From: an uncultured bacterium
GTDB lineage: Bacteria; Verrucomicrobiota; Lentisphaeria; Victivallales; UBA1829
Reading direction: 5' to 3'
DNA length: 50,592 bases
Assembly (NCBI GenBank): GCA_900549415.1
Contig: URNX01000024.1
Location: forward strand, 1 to 50,592
The position numbers were made by a program, and so were the translations under genes. How positions within the stretch are numbered: the stretch's first letter is position 1; every line of letters begins with the position of its first letter. The notes beneath the pieces are model-generated. The model worked only from the letters and a program-made list of their open reading frames with translations. It ran no database searches and was not told where the DNA came from. Shown here piece by piece: positions 30,009-38,708 of the stretch.

Positions 30009-31544
30009 TTACTTTTCCTGCTTGTACCAGTCCGGAGTGATGCCGATTTTGTTGATTTTGTAGTGAATGATGCGCTGGGAGATGCCGAGTTTGCGCGCGG
30101 CGGCGGCAACATTGCCGTTCGTCGCCTTCAGGGCGTCCACAATCAGCTCGCGCTCAAACGATTCGACAAGCGTGTTGAAGTCGGCTTTCATCTCCGGGTT
30201 GATCGCGGTTCCGGAGGATTCGCCGGTCTGGAGCGACGGCGGAAGATTGTAACCGTGAATGACGTTGTCGGTTGAAAGAAGAACCGCGCGTTCCATGCAG
30301 TTTTCAAGTTCGCGGACGTTGCCCGGCCAGTGGTACGACATGAGCATGTTGATTGCGGGCGTGGAGATGCGGACGATGTCTTTGCCGTGAATTTTCTTGA
30401 ACTTTTCGAGGAAGTGTTCTGCAAGAAGCATGATGTCGCTCCGGCGGTTGTGGAGCGAGGGAAGGTGAATGGGGAAGACGTTCAGGCGGTAGTAGAGGTC
30501 CTCGCGGAACTTTCCCTCTTCCATGAGCTGTTCGAGATTCCGGCTGGTCGCGGTGATGAGACGGACGTCGACTTTGATTTCCTCGTTGCTGCCGACGCGG
30601 GAGAAGGTGCGTTCCTGGATGAAGCGGAGAAGTTTGACCTGAACCGACTGGCTGAGGTCGCCGATTTCATCAAGGAAGAGCGTTCCGCCGTTTGCGGCTT
30701 CGGCGCGTCCGCAGCGGGTGCTGATCGCTCCGGTGAATGCGCCCTTTTCGTGTCCGAAGAGTTCACTCTCGATGAGGTTGTCGGGGAGGGCGGCGCAGTT
30801 GACGCAGATGAACGGTTTGTCGCGCCGCTTGCTCTCCTGCTGAATTGCGCGGGCGACGAGCTCTTTACCTGTTCCGGAAGCGCCGCGGATGAGGACGGTT
30901 GCGTTGCTGGGGGCGACTTGGGCGATCTGGGCGTAGACTGCGCGCATGGCGCTGCAGGTCCCGATGATGCTGACCGGGCGCATGTCGCTGCCGAGCTGTT
31001 CACGCAGACGCAGGTTTTCCGCCTGGAGTTTTTCGCGTTCTTCGTGTTCCTGGAGGCATGCGGCAACGGCTTCCGCGGTGATGTTGGCGACCGTTTCGAG
31101 CAGTTTCAGGTCGCGGTCAAGATCGACGCCTTCCGTGACTTCGTGGTCGATGGAGAGCGTTCCGATGACCTTTTCCATGTGGATGACCGGGACGCAGATG
31201 AATGCGACGTTTTTCGTGTTTTTACGGGCTTTGGTTTTGCCGAGGAACTCGTGGTCTTTCGAAATATCGGGAATGACGCGGGGAAGTCCGGTCGACGCCA
31301 CTTTCCCGGTGACGCCTTCGCCGACTTTGTAGGTTCCGCGCTGCATTTCTTCTTCGGTGAGGCCGTTGGAGGCTTCGATGAAAAGAGTGTCGCCATGTAT
31401 CAATGTGAAGGTTCCGCGCAGGAGTCCCATTTCGCGGTGCAGAATATCCAGAACGGTTTTGAGCAGATTCGGGATGTTGCGTTCGTGAACAACTGTTTTG
31501 CTGATGCTGTTCAGGACGGCTATTTCAAGATTGTTTTTGTCCAT
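30009..31544 (-). CDS. NifA-type sigma-54 activator (GAF-AAA+-Fis)
   Basis: A 511-residue regulator with an N-terminal GAF sensor domain (about 15-175), a sigma-54 AAA+ domain (Walker A GASGTGKE, contact loop GAFTGA, Walker B GTLFLDE), and a C-terminal Fis-type helix-turn-helix (NVAAAARKLGISQRIIHYKI). The order and linker are those of NifA/AnfA-like proteins; here no nif genes are nearby, so the target is unknown. The start at 31544 has GGAGGG about 10 bases upstream and matches the usual family N-terminus; the frame extends upstream through a palindrome. Its GAF domain sets it apart from the EBP at 17.2 kb. Confidence 0.9.
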   Translation of the reverse strand: MDKNNLEIAVLNSISKTVVHERNIPNLLKTVLDILHREMGLLRGTFTLIHGDTLFIEASNGLTEEEMQRGTYKVGEGVTGKVASTGLPRVIPDISKDHEFLGKTKARKNTKNVAFICVPVIHMEKVIGTLSIDHEVTEGVDLDRDLKLLETVANITAEAVAACLQEHEEREKLQAENLRLREQLGSDMRPVSIIGTCSAMRAVYAQIAQVAPSNATVLIRGASGTGKELVARAIQQESKRRDKPFICVNCAALPDNLIESELFGHEKGAFTGAISTRCGRAEAANGGTLFLDEIGDLSQSVQVKLLRFIQERTFSRVGSNEEIKVDVRLITATSRNLEQLMEEGKFREDLYYRLNVFPIHLPSLHNRRSDIMLLAEHFLEKFKKIHGKDIVRISTPAINMLMSYHWPGNVRELENCMERAVLLSTDNVIHGYNLPPSLQTGESSGTAINPEMKADFNTLVESFERELIVDALKATNGNVAAAARKLGISQRIIHYKINKIGITPDWYKQEK

Positions 31545-31578
31545 ATTTATCTTTCCCTCCGGAACGGTTAAAAAAAAC

Positions 31579-31594
31579 GTTACAAAAATGTAAC
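31579..31594. promoter_or_regulatory. Operator-like inverted repeat upstream of the NifA-type gene
   Basis: GTTACA-AAAA-TGTAAC is a perfect 6-bp inverted repeat located 35 bases before the start codon. It could bind a dimeric repressor or the regulator itself. Confidence 0.4.
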
Positions 31595-31656
31595 ATATTC
31601 CAAAAAGGATTTTTTTCAAGCGTAAAATGGAAAAAATATGAAAATTTTTCAGCTGG

Positions 31657-32619
31657 TTATGAAAGCGGGAACGGTCCAACGGATTCGCGGACGGTGAAGA
31701 GCGGAGGAATTTCCACCGGGGCGGGATGAGTTTCACCTTTCAGCATGGTTTCGAGGAGATGGAGCGCCGCCGCGGCGATTGCCGGAAAGTCCTGTCCGAT
31801 CGTTGTCTGGCGCGGTGTGCGGAAACAGGATTCGGGCGTTTCATAGGTGATGACGGAGAGGTCTTCCGGAATCCGTTTTCCGAGCATGGCGAGTGTGCGG
31901 AGAACGGGCCCTTCGTATCCTTCTCCCGCAATGATGAGTGCGGAACAGCGCTTTTCCAGAATTGCACACACGGCATCGGTTACGGGGAGCGTCGGGGGCG
32001 GAAGCTCCGGTTCAATCCCGGCGAGTCCGCCGCTCTCTTCCGTAAATGCGCGAACTCTCCGTTCGTTCGCAAGGGAAGCTTTTTCGTCCTGGAATGAAAG
32101 AAAACCGATCCGGCGGTGCCCTTTTTCTCTGAGAAACTGCAGAGCCCGGCGGATGCCGGCGCGTTCGTCGGTCAGCACGGTTCCAACTTCTTCCAGCGGA
32201 TTCCCCGGGTCGTTCAAGCATACCAGCGGAATGTTTTTCAGATTCGGAAAGCTCCGTCCGATGGAACGCAGAAAGTCGAACGATATTGCGCCGGAGACCA
32301 TGTTTTCGCGGAGCAGTCCCGCATCTTCCAGCGCGGTGATGAGCACGCCGGATCCGCGTTTTGCCGCTTCTTGCCGGAACGCATTCAGCAATTCGAGCGT
32401 GTAGTATCCAAGCGATTGTATGCGGAGAGAGGGGAGGATCAGGGCGATCACGCCTGTTTTGCGTTGAAGCGCCGGGCGGTATCCGAGACGGTGTGCGGTT
32501 TCCATGATTCGTTCTCCCGTTCTGCGCGAGACGCCGGGCTGTCCGTTCAGCCAGCGCGAAACGCTTGCAGTCGAGGTCCCCGCCTCTCTTGCCACATCCC
32601 GAATGTTTACCGTTTTCAT
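31657..32619 (-). CDS. LacI-family transcriptional regulator
   Basis: A 320-residue regulator. Residues 1-60 contain the LacI helix-turn-helix and hinge (IRDVAREAGTSTASVSRWLNG, then GYRPA), followed by a periplasmic-binding-protein-like sugar domain. ACGGAGGA precedes the ATG. It is divergent from the GH78 gene across a 235-base gap and probably represses it until an inducing sugar binds. I did not find a convincing LacI palindrome in the gap. Confidence 0.9.
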   Translation of the reverse strand: MKTVNIRDVAREAGTSTASVSRWLNGQPGVSRRTGERIMETAHRLGYRPALQRKTGVIALILPSLRIQSLGYYTLELLNAFRQEAAKRGSGVLITALEDAGLLRENMVSGAISFDFLRSIGRSFPNLKNIPLVCLNDPGNPLEEVGTVLTDERAGIRRALQFLREKGHRRIGFLSFQDEKASLANERRVRAFTEESGGLAGIEPELPPPTLPVTDAVCAILEKRCSALIIAGEGYEGPVLRTLAMLGKRIPEDLSVITYETPESCFRTPRQTTIGQDFPAIAAAALHLLETMLKGETHPAPVEIPPLFTVRESVGPFPLS

Positions 32620-32731
32620 GATGAAATCCTCCGTTTCTGAAAAATAGTGCGTTTTTCCGGCTTTTCAAGCGTTGTTACGTATTTTGTTTCGTTTGTTTCA
32701 ATCTTTTGCGCTGCAGGGCGGGGAAAATGGA

Positions 32732-32760
32732 TTGAAGATTGTACATGTGCCGCGTATTTT
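32732..32760 (+). promoter_or_regulatory. Putative promoter of the GH78 gene
   Basis: TTGAAG and TATTTT are separated by 17 bases, about 95 bases before the chosen start codon. It is a weak motif match. Confidence 0.33.
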
Positions 32761-32854
32761 ATCTTGCGGCAGACTTCTGCGGATGAGAGAAAGAAACGTC
32801 TGCAGTGTGTTTGAAAACGGAAAACGGCAGAGATGGACAAAGAAAGGATGGAAA

Positions 32855-35203
32855 ATGAAAGAGTGGGCAGGAAAATGGATTGCGCATCCGTTGTCGCATA
32901 TCCCGGTGGAATCAAAACCGCAGGTGGAGGAGGGGGAGCGGAATGCGCATTACCTCTTCCGGCATGAATTCGAGCTTGAGAAAGTTCCGGAAAAAGCGGA
33001 GATGTCGCTGACCGGGGCGACGTGGTACCGTATCTGGATCAACGGGGCGTTTGTGGAACACGGTCCGATCCAGAGTCAGGCGTATTACAAGTTTTACAAT
33101 GTCCGCGATGTAAAAACGTTTCTGCGCCCCGGACGCAACACGGTTGCCGTGGAGATTTACAGCACAGGCAAGATGTTCCAGGCGGCGCTGCTGCTGGAAA
33201 TCCGGGATGAAACGGGACGTGTTCTCGAACGGAGTTCCGGCGACTGGCGCTGCATTCCCGGCGAGGCGTGGAAAAAGGACGTTTATTTTTTCGGACCGAG
33301 TCTGTACAATCCGTGGCAGGAGATTTTCGACGCCCGCAGGATGCCGAAAGGATGGATGGAGTGCGGTTTTGACGATTCCGGCTGGCAGAAGGCGAAAGTG
33401 TACGTCGACTGGCGCGGAAGCGATATTCCGCCCGCGGTTTCGCCGTGGCTGCGGCTGGTGGAACGCAATATTCCGTTCCTGCGCGAGGAGACTGTTTACC
33501 CGAAATCGGTTCTGGAGCTGACAGAGTGCATCCATATCCGGTCTCTGCACCGCAATCCGGAAGATATGAGCATTTCTCTTTCGGCGCAGGGACGCAAGCC
33601 GCAAGTCTGCCGTTTTGAGAATGTGGAAAGTCTCTGCACGCCGGAGGGAACCTGTCTGGTTTCCGGCTGGGGATGCGCGCAGGGCGGCGAGGTCTACGAT
33701 CCGGCGATCCTGCTTGATTTCGGAATCATCATCCGCGGTTTCGCGGAACTCGAACTGGAGGGACCTGCCGGAACACGCATTGAAATCGGTTACGCGGAAG
33801 ATCTGGTTGACGGTTATTTCAACAATGCGATCGGTTCCGTCTATGCGGACAGCATTTTTCTTGACGGTTCGCCGGTGACCTTCCGTCCGTTCTGCTGGAA
33901 GTCGTTCCGGTATCTGAAACTGCGCATTTACGGAGCGCCGCCGTATACGCTGAAAATTCACGCGCTCCGGGCGGTCTGCGAACGCTACCCGTTCCCGAAT
34001 CCGCATGCGTTCACGACGGCCGACGCACAGCTCCAGAAAGTTTACGACATGTGTGCATATACAATCGACCTCTGCACGGCGGACAATATTTTCGATACGC
34101 CGTGCCGCGAGCAGGGACAGTGGATGTATGACTCCTGCAGCGTCATCCTTGACGGTCTGATGTGGGCGTTCGGCGAGACTGCGATGTGCCGCAAGTATCT
34201 GGATCAGACTGCGCATTCGATCCTGCCGACCGGGACTCTGGCGCAGCTTTCCAACTTCACGGTCGGGAACTGGAAGGCCTACACCGACTGCGGGCTGCTT
34301 TTCAACTCCGCCATGTGGGAGTACTACGAGTTCACCGGAGATGATTCTCTGCTGTTCCAGTACTATCCGGTCATGCTCATGAACATGGATTTCTACCGCG
34401 GCTATCTGAATGATGACGGACTGCTTGAGAACCTGAGTTCCGTCTTTCTGGACTGGGCGTACAACTTTTCAGAAGATGCCCGCAACGGCGTTTCCGCCCC
34501 GGTCAATGCGCTGCTGTACCGCATGATGGACGATCAGGAGAAGGTCTGCCGCCTGTACGGCGATTCTTTCCGCGTGAAACAGCTTCAGGCGGAAAAAGCG
34601 AAACTCAAGGAATCGTTTTTCCGGAAATTCTGGATTGCGGAGCGGCACTGCCTTTCCGATTCCATTATCCGCGGCGTCCGTTCCGAAGCCTGCAGCGAAT
34701 ACGCTCACGCGCTCGCCATCATGACCGGTCTTCTGGACGGGGAGGCGCGCGAAGAGGCGATTCTTCATGTGTTCGATTTGCGCGATGTGAATGCTCTTGA
34801 AGCGGAGTCGTGCACCAGCGGAATTGTGATCCGCGCGCTGGACAAATGCGGACGGTTTGATCTCGGAATGCGCATTGTCCGGGAGCGCTGGGGCAAACGC
34901 TGGGCGGATAAAGGATACACTTCCACGCCCGAAAACTGGACGCTGTTTTACTGCAACGGCGATATTTCGACTCAGCATACCCACTCGCACGCCTGGAGCG
35001 CGGGTGCAAGCGCATTCCTTATGCGGGGGCTGCTCGGGATTGAGATCGTGGAACCCGGTTTCCGCGCGATCCGCCTGAATCCGCGGACGCCGGATCACGA
35101 CTGTTCTTTGCATCTTCTCACGCCGCGCGGGATGATCGACGCGGAATTCCGGTCCGGGAAGTGGAAAATCTGCGTACCTGACACAATTGTAATCAAAGAA
35201 TAG
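32855..35203 (+). CDS. GH78-like alpha-L-rhamnosidase
   Basis: A 782-residue enzyme. The N-terminal beta-sandwich carries WRIWINGAFVEHGP-like features (TWYRIWINGAFVE, residues ~58-70) typical of the bacterial rhamnosidase N-domain. The second domain has the sugar-binding fold, and an (alpha/alpha)6 barrel includes DTPCREQGQWMYD, where Glu is the likely general acid, and NWTLFYCNGDISTQHTHSHAWSA near the barrel end. No signal peptide, so probably intracellular. It would release alpha-L-rhamnose from oligosaccharides or pectin fragments. The start at 32855 follows AAAGGA; the earlier in-frame ATG at 32672 lies in the divergent promoter region. Confidence 0.85.
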   Translation: MKEWAGKWIAHPLSHIPVESKPQVEEGERNAHYLFRHEFELEKVPEKAEMSLTGATWYRIWINGAFVEHGPIQSQAYYKFYNVRDVKTFLRPGRNTVAVEIYSTGKMFQAALLLEIRDETGRVLERSSGDWRCIPGEAWKKDVYFFGPSLYNPWQEIFDARRMPKGWMECGFDDSGWQKAKVYVDWRGSDIPPAVSPWLRLVERNIPFLREETVYPKSVLELTECIHIRSLHRNPEDMSISLSAQGRKPQVCRFENVESLCTPEGTCLVSGWGCAQGGEVYDPAILLDFGIIIRGFAELELEGPAGTRIEIGYAEDLVDGYFNNAIGSVYADSIFLDGSPVTFRPFCWKSFRYLKLRIYGAPPYTLKIHALRAVCERYPFPNPHAFTTADAQLQKVYDMCAYTIDLCTADNIFDTPCREQGQWMYDSCSVILDGLMWAFGETAMCRKYLDQTAHSILPTGTLAQLSNFTVGNWKAYTDCGLLFNSAMWEYYEFTGDDSLLFQYYPVMLMNMDFYRGYLNDDGLLENLSSVFLDWAYNFSEDARNGVSAPVNALLYRMMDDQEKVCRLYGDSFRVKQLQAEKAKLKESFFRKFWIAERHCLSDSIIRGVRSEACSEYAHALAIMTGLLDGEAREEAILHVFDLRDVNALEAESCTSGIVIRALDKCGRFDLGMRIVRERWGKRWADKGYTSTPENWTLFYCNGDISTQHTHSHAWSAGASAFLMRGLLGIEIVEPGFRAIRLNPRTPDHDCSLHLLTPRGMIDAEFRSGKWKICVPDTIVIKE

Positions 35204-35214
35204 CTCCGGAGGTT

Positions 35215-35242
35215 TTGCATTTCCCTGTTTTGGTGTTATATT
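35215..35242 (+). promoter_or_regulatory. Putative sigma-70 promoter of the two-component operon
   Basis: TTGCAT and TATATT are separated by 16 bases, 37 bases before the response-regulator ATG. Confidence 0.5.
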
Positions 35243-35278
35243 TCCGAGAGTGTTTCATCAAAACAGGGGGTTCCGCCA

Positions 35279-35947
35279 ATGAACATCATTATCATCGAGG
35301 ATGACGCCAAGACGGCCGCGTTCGTTTCCAAGGGGCTGGAGCAGGCTGGTTTCAATACGGTTGTTGCATCGGACGGCGTCGAAGGACTTTTCAAACTCCA
35401 GACCGGAGAATTCGATATCGCAATCGTCGACATCATGCTGCCCGGTATGGACGGGTTCACGATTATTCAGAAACTGCGTGAATCGCGCATCAAAACCCCG
35501 GTTATCGTGCTCAGCGCAAAGAATTCCGTGGAAGACAAGGTGCGCGGGCTTCAGGCGGGCGGCGACGATTATCTGGCCAAACCGTTTTCGTTCACAGAAC
35601 TTCTCGCCCGTATCCAGGCTCTGCTGCGCCGCGCGTCGAATCAGACCGAGCCGACCACGCTGACGTTTGCCGACCTTACGATCGACCTGCTCGGACACAA
35701 GGTTTACCGTGCGGGACAGCGCATCGACATTCAGCCGCAGGAGTACATGCTCCTCGAATATCTCATGCGCAACGCCGGACGCATCGTCTCCAAAACCATG
35801 ATCATCGAACATGTCTGGGAGTACAATTTCGACCCGCAGACCAACATCGTCGAAACCCGCATGTGCCGTCTGCGCGAAAAGATCGACAAACCGTTTGAAC
35901 GCAAACTCATCCACACGGTGCGCGGTTTCGGCTATGTCATGGAGTAA
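35279..35947 (+). CDS. OmpR-family response regulator
   Basis: A 222-residue regulator with a receiver domain (acidic pair Glu7-Asp8-Asp9, phospho-acceptor Asp51 in VDIMLPG, Lys in LAKPF) and a C-terminal winged-helix DNA-binding domain (about 130-222, ending RGFGYVME). It looks most like the CopR/CusR group. Its 3' end overlaps the sensor kinase start by 14 bases. Together with the kinase it forms a classic two-component system. The signal is not known; the next gene encodes a carbohydrate esterase rather than a metal transporter. Confidence 0.93.
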   Translation: MNIIIIEDDAKTAAFVSKGLEQAGFNTVVASDGVEGLFKLQTGEFDIAIVDIMLPGMDGFTIIQKLRESRIKTPVIVLSAKNSVEDKVRGLQAGGDDYLAKPFSFTELLARIQALLRRASNQTEPTTLTFADLTIDLLGHKVYRAGQRIDIQPQEYMLLEYLMRNAGRIVSKTMIIEHVWEYNFDPQTNIVETRMCRLREKIDKPFERKLIHTVRGFGYVME

Positions 35948-37541
35948 GTTCACATTTCTGGGGACTGTCAAGTTCCGCGTGACCCTCTGGTTCGCGGTGC
36001 TGTTCATCCTCTCCTCGTTCTTCTGCTTCCTGCTGACATTCGTCTATCAGAAGCGGTATCTGGATGCACGGCTTGACCAGACTCTGCAGGAGCTTTCGAG
36101 CGCGATCCGGGTTGATTACCTTGCCGGCGGACGCGGCAAGCGGCTCGGACGCGAACTGCCGCTAGCAGAGGTCCCGCGGGAACATTACAACGCCTGCTTT
36201 GAAAAATTTCCCGCGCTCCGTCCTCTTATTGCTTTCGCCAATCCCTCGTTCGGACAGATTCACTACAACCTCATCGGCGCGGCGAACGGCGAACTTTATC
36301 TGATGCGCTATGACGGCGCATCGCTCTATACGCACCGCATCAACAAGGAAGCGAATCTTGCGGCTCTGAAGAAGACCGTTTACGACAATGTTCTCAATGC
36401 GGGAAGCCAGAACCTGTTCTATCTGGTGACGGCGGCGAACGGCGAAACGATTGCGGAGTCTTCAAACATGGAATTCTTCCGCGTTCCGCTTCAGCGCATG
36501 GAGCCCGCACCGTTCACCAATCTGGAAACTATCGATGGAACGTTCCGTGTCATTACCACGTCACTTTACGATGGAACAACCGTTCAGATCGGGCATTCCG
36601 CGCGTCAGATCCGCGAGAATCTGGAGGAGTTCGCCCTGCTGTTCTGGGTCGTGACGGGCTGTATTCTCCTGCCGGGCATCGTCTGCGGCTGGCTGATTGC
36701 GCGGCGTTTCGTATCAGGCATCAGCCGGATCGGCGTCGCCGCAAAGAAGATTGCCGCGGGGGACTTCTCCCAGCGCGTCGCCCTCAAGCATGACGGCGCG
36801 GAGATCGACTCCTTCGTTTCCGTCTTCAACGCCATGACGGCGAATACGGAGCATCTGCTCACCGAACTGCGGGATGTGACGGACAATGTCGCGCACGATC
36901 TCCGCACGCCGCTGACCCGCATCCGCACGATTGCGGAAATCACGATCAGCGGTCCGCGCGACCTCGCCAGCTATCGCGACGCCATCGCCAATATCGCGGA
37001 GGATTGTTCCGACATGATCTCCATGATCAACTCCATGCTCGAAATCACCCGGATTGAAAACCGTTTCGAGCATCTGAAAAAAGAAAATTTCTCGCTCTCC
37101 GAACAGCTTCGCCAGGCCTACGACCTCTACTCCATGCAGGCGGAGGAGAACGGACAGACCTTCACGCTTGCGCTTCCCGGGAACGACGTCATGCTTTATG
37201 CGGACAAACTCAAAATTCAGCGCGTCGTCTCCAACCTGGTGGACAATGCCCTGAAGTTCACGCCGGAGGGCGGGCGTGTGGAGCTGGCTCTGTTCGATGA
37301 AAAAGACGCCGCCGTTTTCCGGATCGCCGATTCGGGAACCGGAATTTCCGATGAGGATAAAAAGCATATTTTCGAGCGATTCTTCCGTGCTGACGCCAGC
37401 CGGACCCGTCCGGGCAATGGACTCGGACTCTCCATGGTTCACGCGATTGTCATTGCGCACGACGCTTCCATCACAGTAACCGATACCCCCGGCGGAGGAA
37501 CGACGTTTACCATCCGTTTCCCGCGTCCGGTTCAACCCTGA
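35934..37541 (+). CDS. Sensor histidine kinase
   Basis: A 535-residue membrane kinase. It has a transmembrane helix (about 14-35), an extracytoplasmic sensor (about 36-230), a second helix (about 235-258) and a HAMP domain. The His box VAHDLRTPLTR has phospho-acceptor His321. The ATPase domain carries the N box (VVSNLVDNALKF), DSGTGIS, FERFFR and GLGLSMV. It phosphorylates the preceding response regulator. The start at 35934 is the only ATG before the first helix and overlaps the regulator gene by 14 bases; the ribosome site is weak, so translation is probably coupled. Confidence 0.92.
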   Translation: MSWSKFTFLGTVKFRVTLWFAVLFILSSFFCFLLTFVYQKRYLDARLDQTLQELSSAIRVDYLAGGRGKRLGRELPLAEVPREHYNACFEKFPALRPLIAFANPSFGQIHYNLIGAANGELYLMRYDGASLYTHRINKEANLAALKKTVYDNVLNAGSQNLFYLVTAANGETIAESSNMEFFRVPLQRMEPAPFTNLETIDGTFRVITTSLYDGTTVQIGHSARQIRENLEEFALLFWVVTGCILLPGIVCGWLIARRFVSGISRIGVAAKKIAAGDFSQRVALKHDGAEIDSFVSVFNAMTANTEHLLTELRDVTDNVAHDLRTPLTRIRTIAEITISGPRDLASYRDAIANIAEDCSDMISMINSMLEITRIENRFEHLKKENFSLSEQLRQAYDLYSMQAEENGQTFTLALPGNDVMLYADKLKIQRVVSNLVDNALKFTPEGGRVELALFDEKDAAVFRIADSGTGISDEDKKHIFERFFRADASRTRPGNGLGLSMVHAIVIAHDASITVTDTPGGGTTFTIRFPRPVQP

Positions 37542-37552
37542 GGAGTTTTTTT

Positions 37553-38701
37553 ATGGATATGATGCTCAACCGTCCGGAAACCGTCGCCGGTCTTCCTTCT
37601 CCGCTTGCCGGATGCAAAAACGCGGCGGACTGGTATAACGTCCGCCGCCCGGCGATTCTCCGTCTTCTGGAAGAAAAACTGTTCGGCGAAATCCCGCCGC
37701 GTCCGGCGTCGGTCCGTTTTGAAATCAAGCGCGAAAAGCACGATTCCTTCGACGGTCTCGCCACGCGCCGTGAAGTGGTGATTCATCTGGAAAACAACGG
37801 AGTCGAACACACTGCGGAGGCCCTGTGGTATCTGCCGAATCACCGCACGGGACGCATTCCCGCAATCGTCGGACTCAACTTCAAGGGCAATGCCGCCGCG
37901 AGCACCGAAACGGACATTCCCGCCGATTCGACCGAGTTCAAGCCCGGCGAGCAGGCGCACCGCTGGCAGTTCCCGATGCTCCTCAAAGCCGGATATTCTG
38001 TCGTCACCGCTCCGCGCAATAGCTTCTTCGAGGACAGCAGCACCGGGCGAGCCGGAAGTGTTTTCCGTCTGTTTCATCCCGCATCGGAGCTGACGGAGGG
38101 GAACCGTTCCCTGACCGCGATCAGCGCGTGGGCGTTCGGCTATTCGCTTCTGTTCGATCTGGCGCAGACGGAACCGGCGATTGATCCGCAGCGCATCTGG
38201 GCGCACGGACATTCGCGTCTGGGCAAGACTGCGCTCTGGGCTTCCGCACACGATCCCCGTTTCGCCGGAGTCGTGAGCAACGATTCCGGCTGCTGCGGCG
38301 CCTCGATTTCACGCGAAAAGAATCCGTCGTCGGAGAATCTCGCCTACATCATCAAAACTTTTCCGCACTGGTTCGTCCCTGCGCTGGACGAGTATATCGA
38401 CCGCGAGGCTGAGATGCCGTTTGACCAGAACTGGCTTGCCGCATTGACCGCCCCGCGTCCGCTTCTGATTGCGAGCGCAACGGAGGACACCTGGTCGGAT
38501 CCTTACAATGAATACCGCTGTGCGCGTGCGGTCGGCGAGGTCTGGAACCTGTTCGGTGCCGCCGGCATCGGTTCCGCCGGATTCCCCGCACCCGACTGCC
38601 CCGTCTTGGGCGACCGCGTGGGATATTGTCTGCGGACCGGGATTCACGATGTGACCGAAGCCGACTGGCGTGTCGTTCTGGAATTCATCGGAAAGAATTA
38701 A
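37553..38701 (+). CDS. CE15-like carbohydrate esterase
   Basis: A 382-residue alpha/beta-hydrolase resembling glucuronoyl esterases. The nucleophile elbow GHSRLGK contains Ser221, followed by SNDSGCCGASISR, which is typical of CE15. The stretch MPFDQNWLAALTAPRPLLIAS and the catalytic His365 in IHDVTEADW also fit. Glucuronoyl esterases cut ester links between lignin and glucuronoxylan; simpler acyl esters are an alternative. No signal peptide is seen. GAGGAG lies 6 bases before the ATG. It starts 11 bases after the kinase stop, so it belongs to the two-component operon. Confidence 0.83.
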   Translation: MDMMLNRPETVAGLPSPLAGCKNAADWYNVRRPAILRLLEEKLFGEIPPRPASVRFEIKREKHDSFDGLATRREVVIHLENNGVEHTAEALWYLPNHRTGRIPAIVGLNFKGNAAASTETDIPADSTEFKPGEQAHRWQFPMLLKAGYSVVTAPRNSFFEDSSTGRAGSVFRLFHPASELTEGNRSLTAISAWAFGYSLLFDLAQTEPAIDPQRIWAHGHSRLGKTALWASAHDPRFAGVVSNDSGCCGASISREKNPSSENLAYIIKTFPHWFVPALDEYIDREAEMPFDQNWLAALTAPRPLLIASATEDTWSDPYNEYRCARAVGEVWNLFGAAGIGSAGFPAPDCPVLGDRVGYCLRTGIHDVTEADWRVVLEFIGKN

Positions 38702-38708
38702 AATCTCT

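Noticed and set aside
30330..31571. 413-codon ORF opposite the NifA-type gene
   Set aside because: The real gene has Walker motifs, GAFTGA and a Fis helix; the opposite frame has only Ala/Asp/Val-rich sequence.
32620..32731. LacI operator in the GH78 divergent region
   Set aside because: CAAGCGTTG is only a short weak palindrome without the usual central CG symmetry.
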